From Actinomycetota bacterium (GTDB lineage: Bacteria; Actinomycetota; Thermoleophilia; Gaiellales; F1-60-MAGs149), in assembly GCA_947481755.1 (NCBI GenBank), contig CANKHS010000097.1:1-5543 (forward strand): a DNA stretch of 5,543 bases. The letters are read 5' to 3'. The notes under the pieces are model-generated. The model searched no databases, was not told where the DNA came from, and worked only from the letters and a program-made list of their open reading frames with translations. How positions within the stretch are numbered: position 1 is the first letter of the stretch; every line of letters starts with the position of its first letter. The position numbers were made by a program, and so were the translations under genes. Shown here piece by piece: positions 4,989 through 5,543 of this stretch.

Positions 4989-5543
4989 ATGTGTGGCGTC
5001 TTCGGCATCTACGCTCCGGATCGCGACGTCGCCCGACTCACGTACTTCGGCCTCTACGCGTTGCAGCATCGAGGGCAGGAGAGCGCAGGTATTGCCGTCA
5101 CCGACGGGCGTCGCATCACCGCGGTGCGCGAACTTGGCCTCGTCTCGCAGGTCTTCGACGAGTCGACGCTCGAGACGTTGCAGGGCTTCGCTGCCGTTGG
5201 CCACGCGCGCTATTCGACCACGGGTTCGTCTGCCTGGCAGAACGCGCAGCCGGTCGTGCGTCATCGCGAGGGCCGCTCAATTGTGTTGGCCCACAATGGC
5301 AATCTGACGAACACCACCGAGCTCCGTCAAGAGCTCGAGACCGAGGGCATCACCTTCGAGACGACCTCCGACACGGAGGTGATCGCGGCACTCATCTGCG
5401 AGCACGCCGGCACGTTAGTCGAGGGCGTGCAGCTCGCGATGTCGAAGATCACGGGCGCCTTCGCGGCGATCGTGATGGACGAGACGCACATGATCGGCTT
5501 CCGCGACCCAGATGGCATTCGCCCGCTCGTGCTCGGCGATCTC
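4989..5543 (+). CDS. purF: Amidophosphoribosyltransferase PurF, N-terminal part (runs off window)
   Basis: The first 185 codons of PurF, which makes 5-phosphoribosylamine from PRPP and glutamine, the committed step of purine synthesis. The visible part is the class II (Ntn-hydrolase) glutaminase domain. Start MCGVFGIYAP places the nucleophile Cys at residue 2, so removing Met exposes it; there is no propeptide of the kind seen in Bacillus-type PurF. Other matching active-site residues, numbered with Met as 1, are Arg74 in GHARYSTTG, Asn103-Gly104 in AHNGNLTN, and Asp128 in SDTEV; these correspond to Arg73, Asn101, Gly102 and Asp127 of the E. coli enzyme. QHRGQESAGIAV (26-37) and FRDPDGIRPLVLG (171-183) are family hallmarks. 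The PRPP-binding transferase domain and any Fe-S cysteines are beyond 5543. It sits 2 bp after purL and is almost certainly in the same operon, under common purine control, though no regulatory site is visible. Confidence 0.97.
   Translation, partial: MCGVFGIYAPDRDVARLTYFGLYALQHRGQESAGIAVTDGRRITAVRELGLVSQVFDESTLETLQGFAAVGHARYSTTGSSAWQNAQPVVRHREGRSIVLAHNGNLTNTTELRQELETEGITFETTSDTEVIAALICEHAGTLVEGVQLAMSKITGAFAAIVMDETHMIGFRDPDGIRPLVLGDL

Overview
The window is GC-rich bacterial chromosome with dense, ordinary gene packing and no mobile-element, CRISPR, tRNA or rRNA signal. The wording of PurL (WSEHCGYKHS, LQGPGENAG), PurF (MCGVFGIYAP, ARLTYFGLYALQHRGQES) and the PAC2-family protein points to Actinomycetota, most like the deep-branching Thermoleophilia/Solirubrobacterales type. 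That placement rests on remembered family patterns, not on a search.

Layout. (1) Positions 1-1320, plus strand: the last 26 codons of a probable Rieske-type [2Fe-2S] ferredoxin, then after a 9-bp gap a complete FAD/NAD(H)-dependent ferredoxin reductase. Together they look like the electron-transfer arm of a Rieske oxygenase-type system; no oxygenase is in the window. (2) Positions 1348-2628, minus strand: a small unrecognised protein (108 aa) followed 9 bp later by a PAC2-family protein (314 aa) with an extremely acidic segment near its C-terminus. The ferredoxin reductase and PAC2 genes converge, with a strong hairpin (1299-1318) at the end of the former. (3) Positions 2740-5543, plus strand: purL (small-type FGAM synthase, 748 aa) and, 2 bp later, the first 185 codons of purF (amidophosphoribosyltransferase). 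PurF and PurL catalyse steps 1 and 4 of de novo purine synthesis. purS and purQ, which a PurL of this size needs, are not in the window.

The less ordinary points are: a near-perfect extended Shine-Dalgarno sequence (2610-2619) that does not serve purL directly but precedes a 38-codon ORF whose stop overlaps the purL start as ATGA; loss in the ferredoxin reductase of the tryptophan that in BphA4-type enzymes lies between flavin and ferredoxin; a possible leaderless promoter for the PAC2 gene that includes the stop codon of the gene before it; and the acidic PAC2 tail. I see no clearly new multi-gene system here; most of the window is housekeeping.
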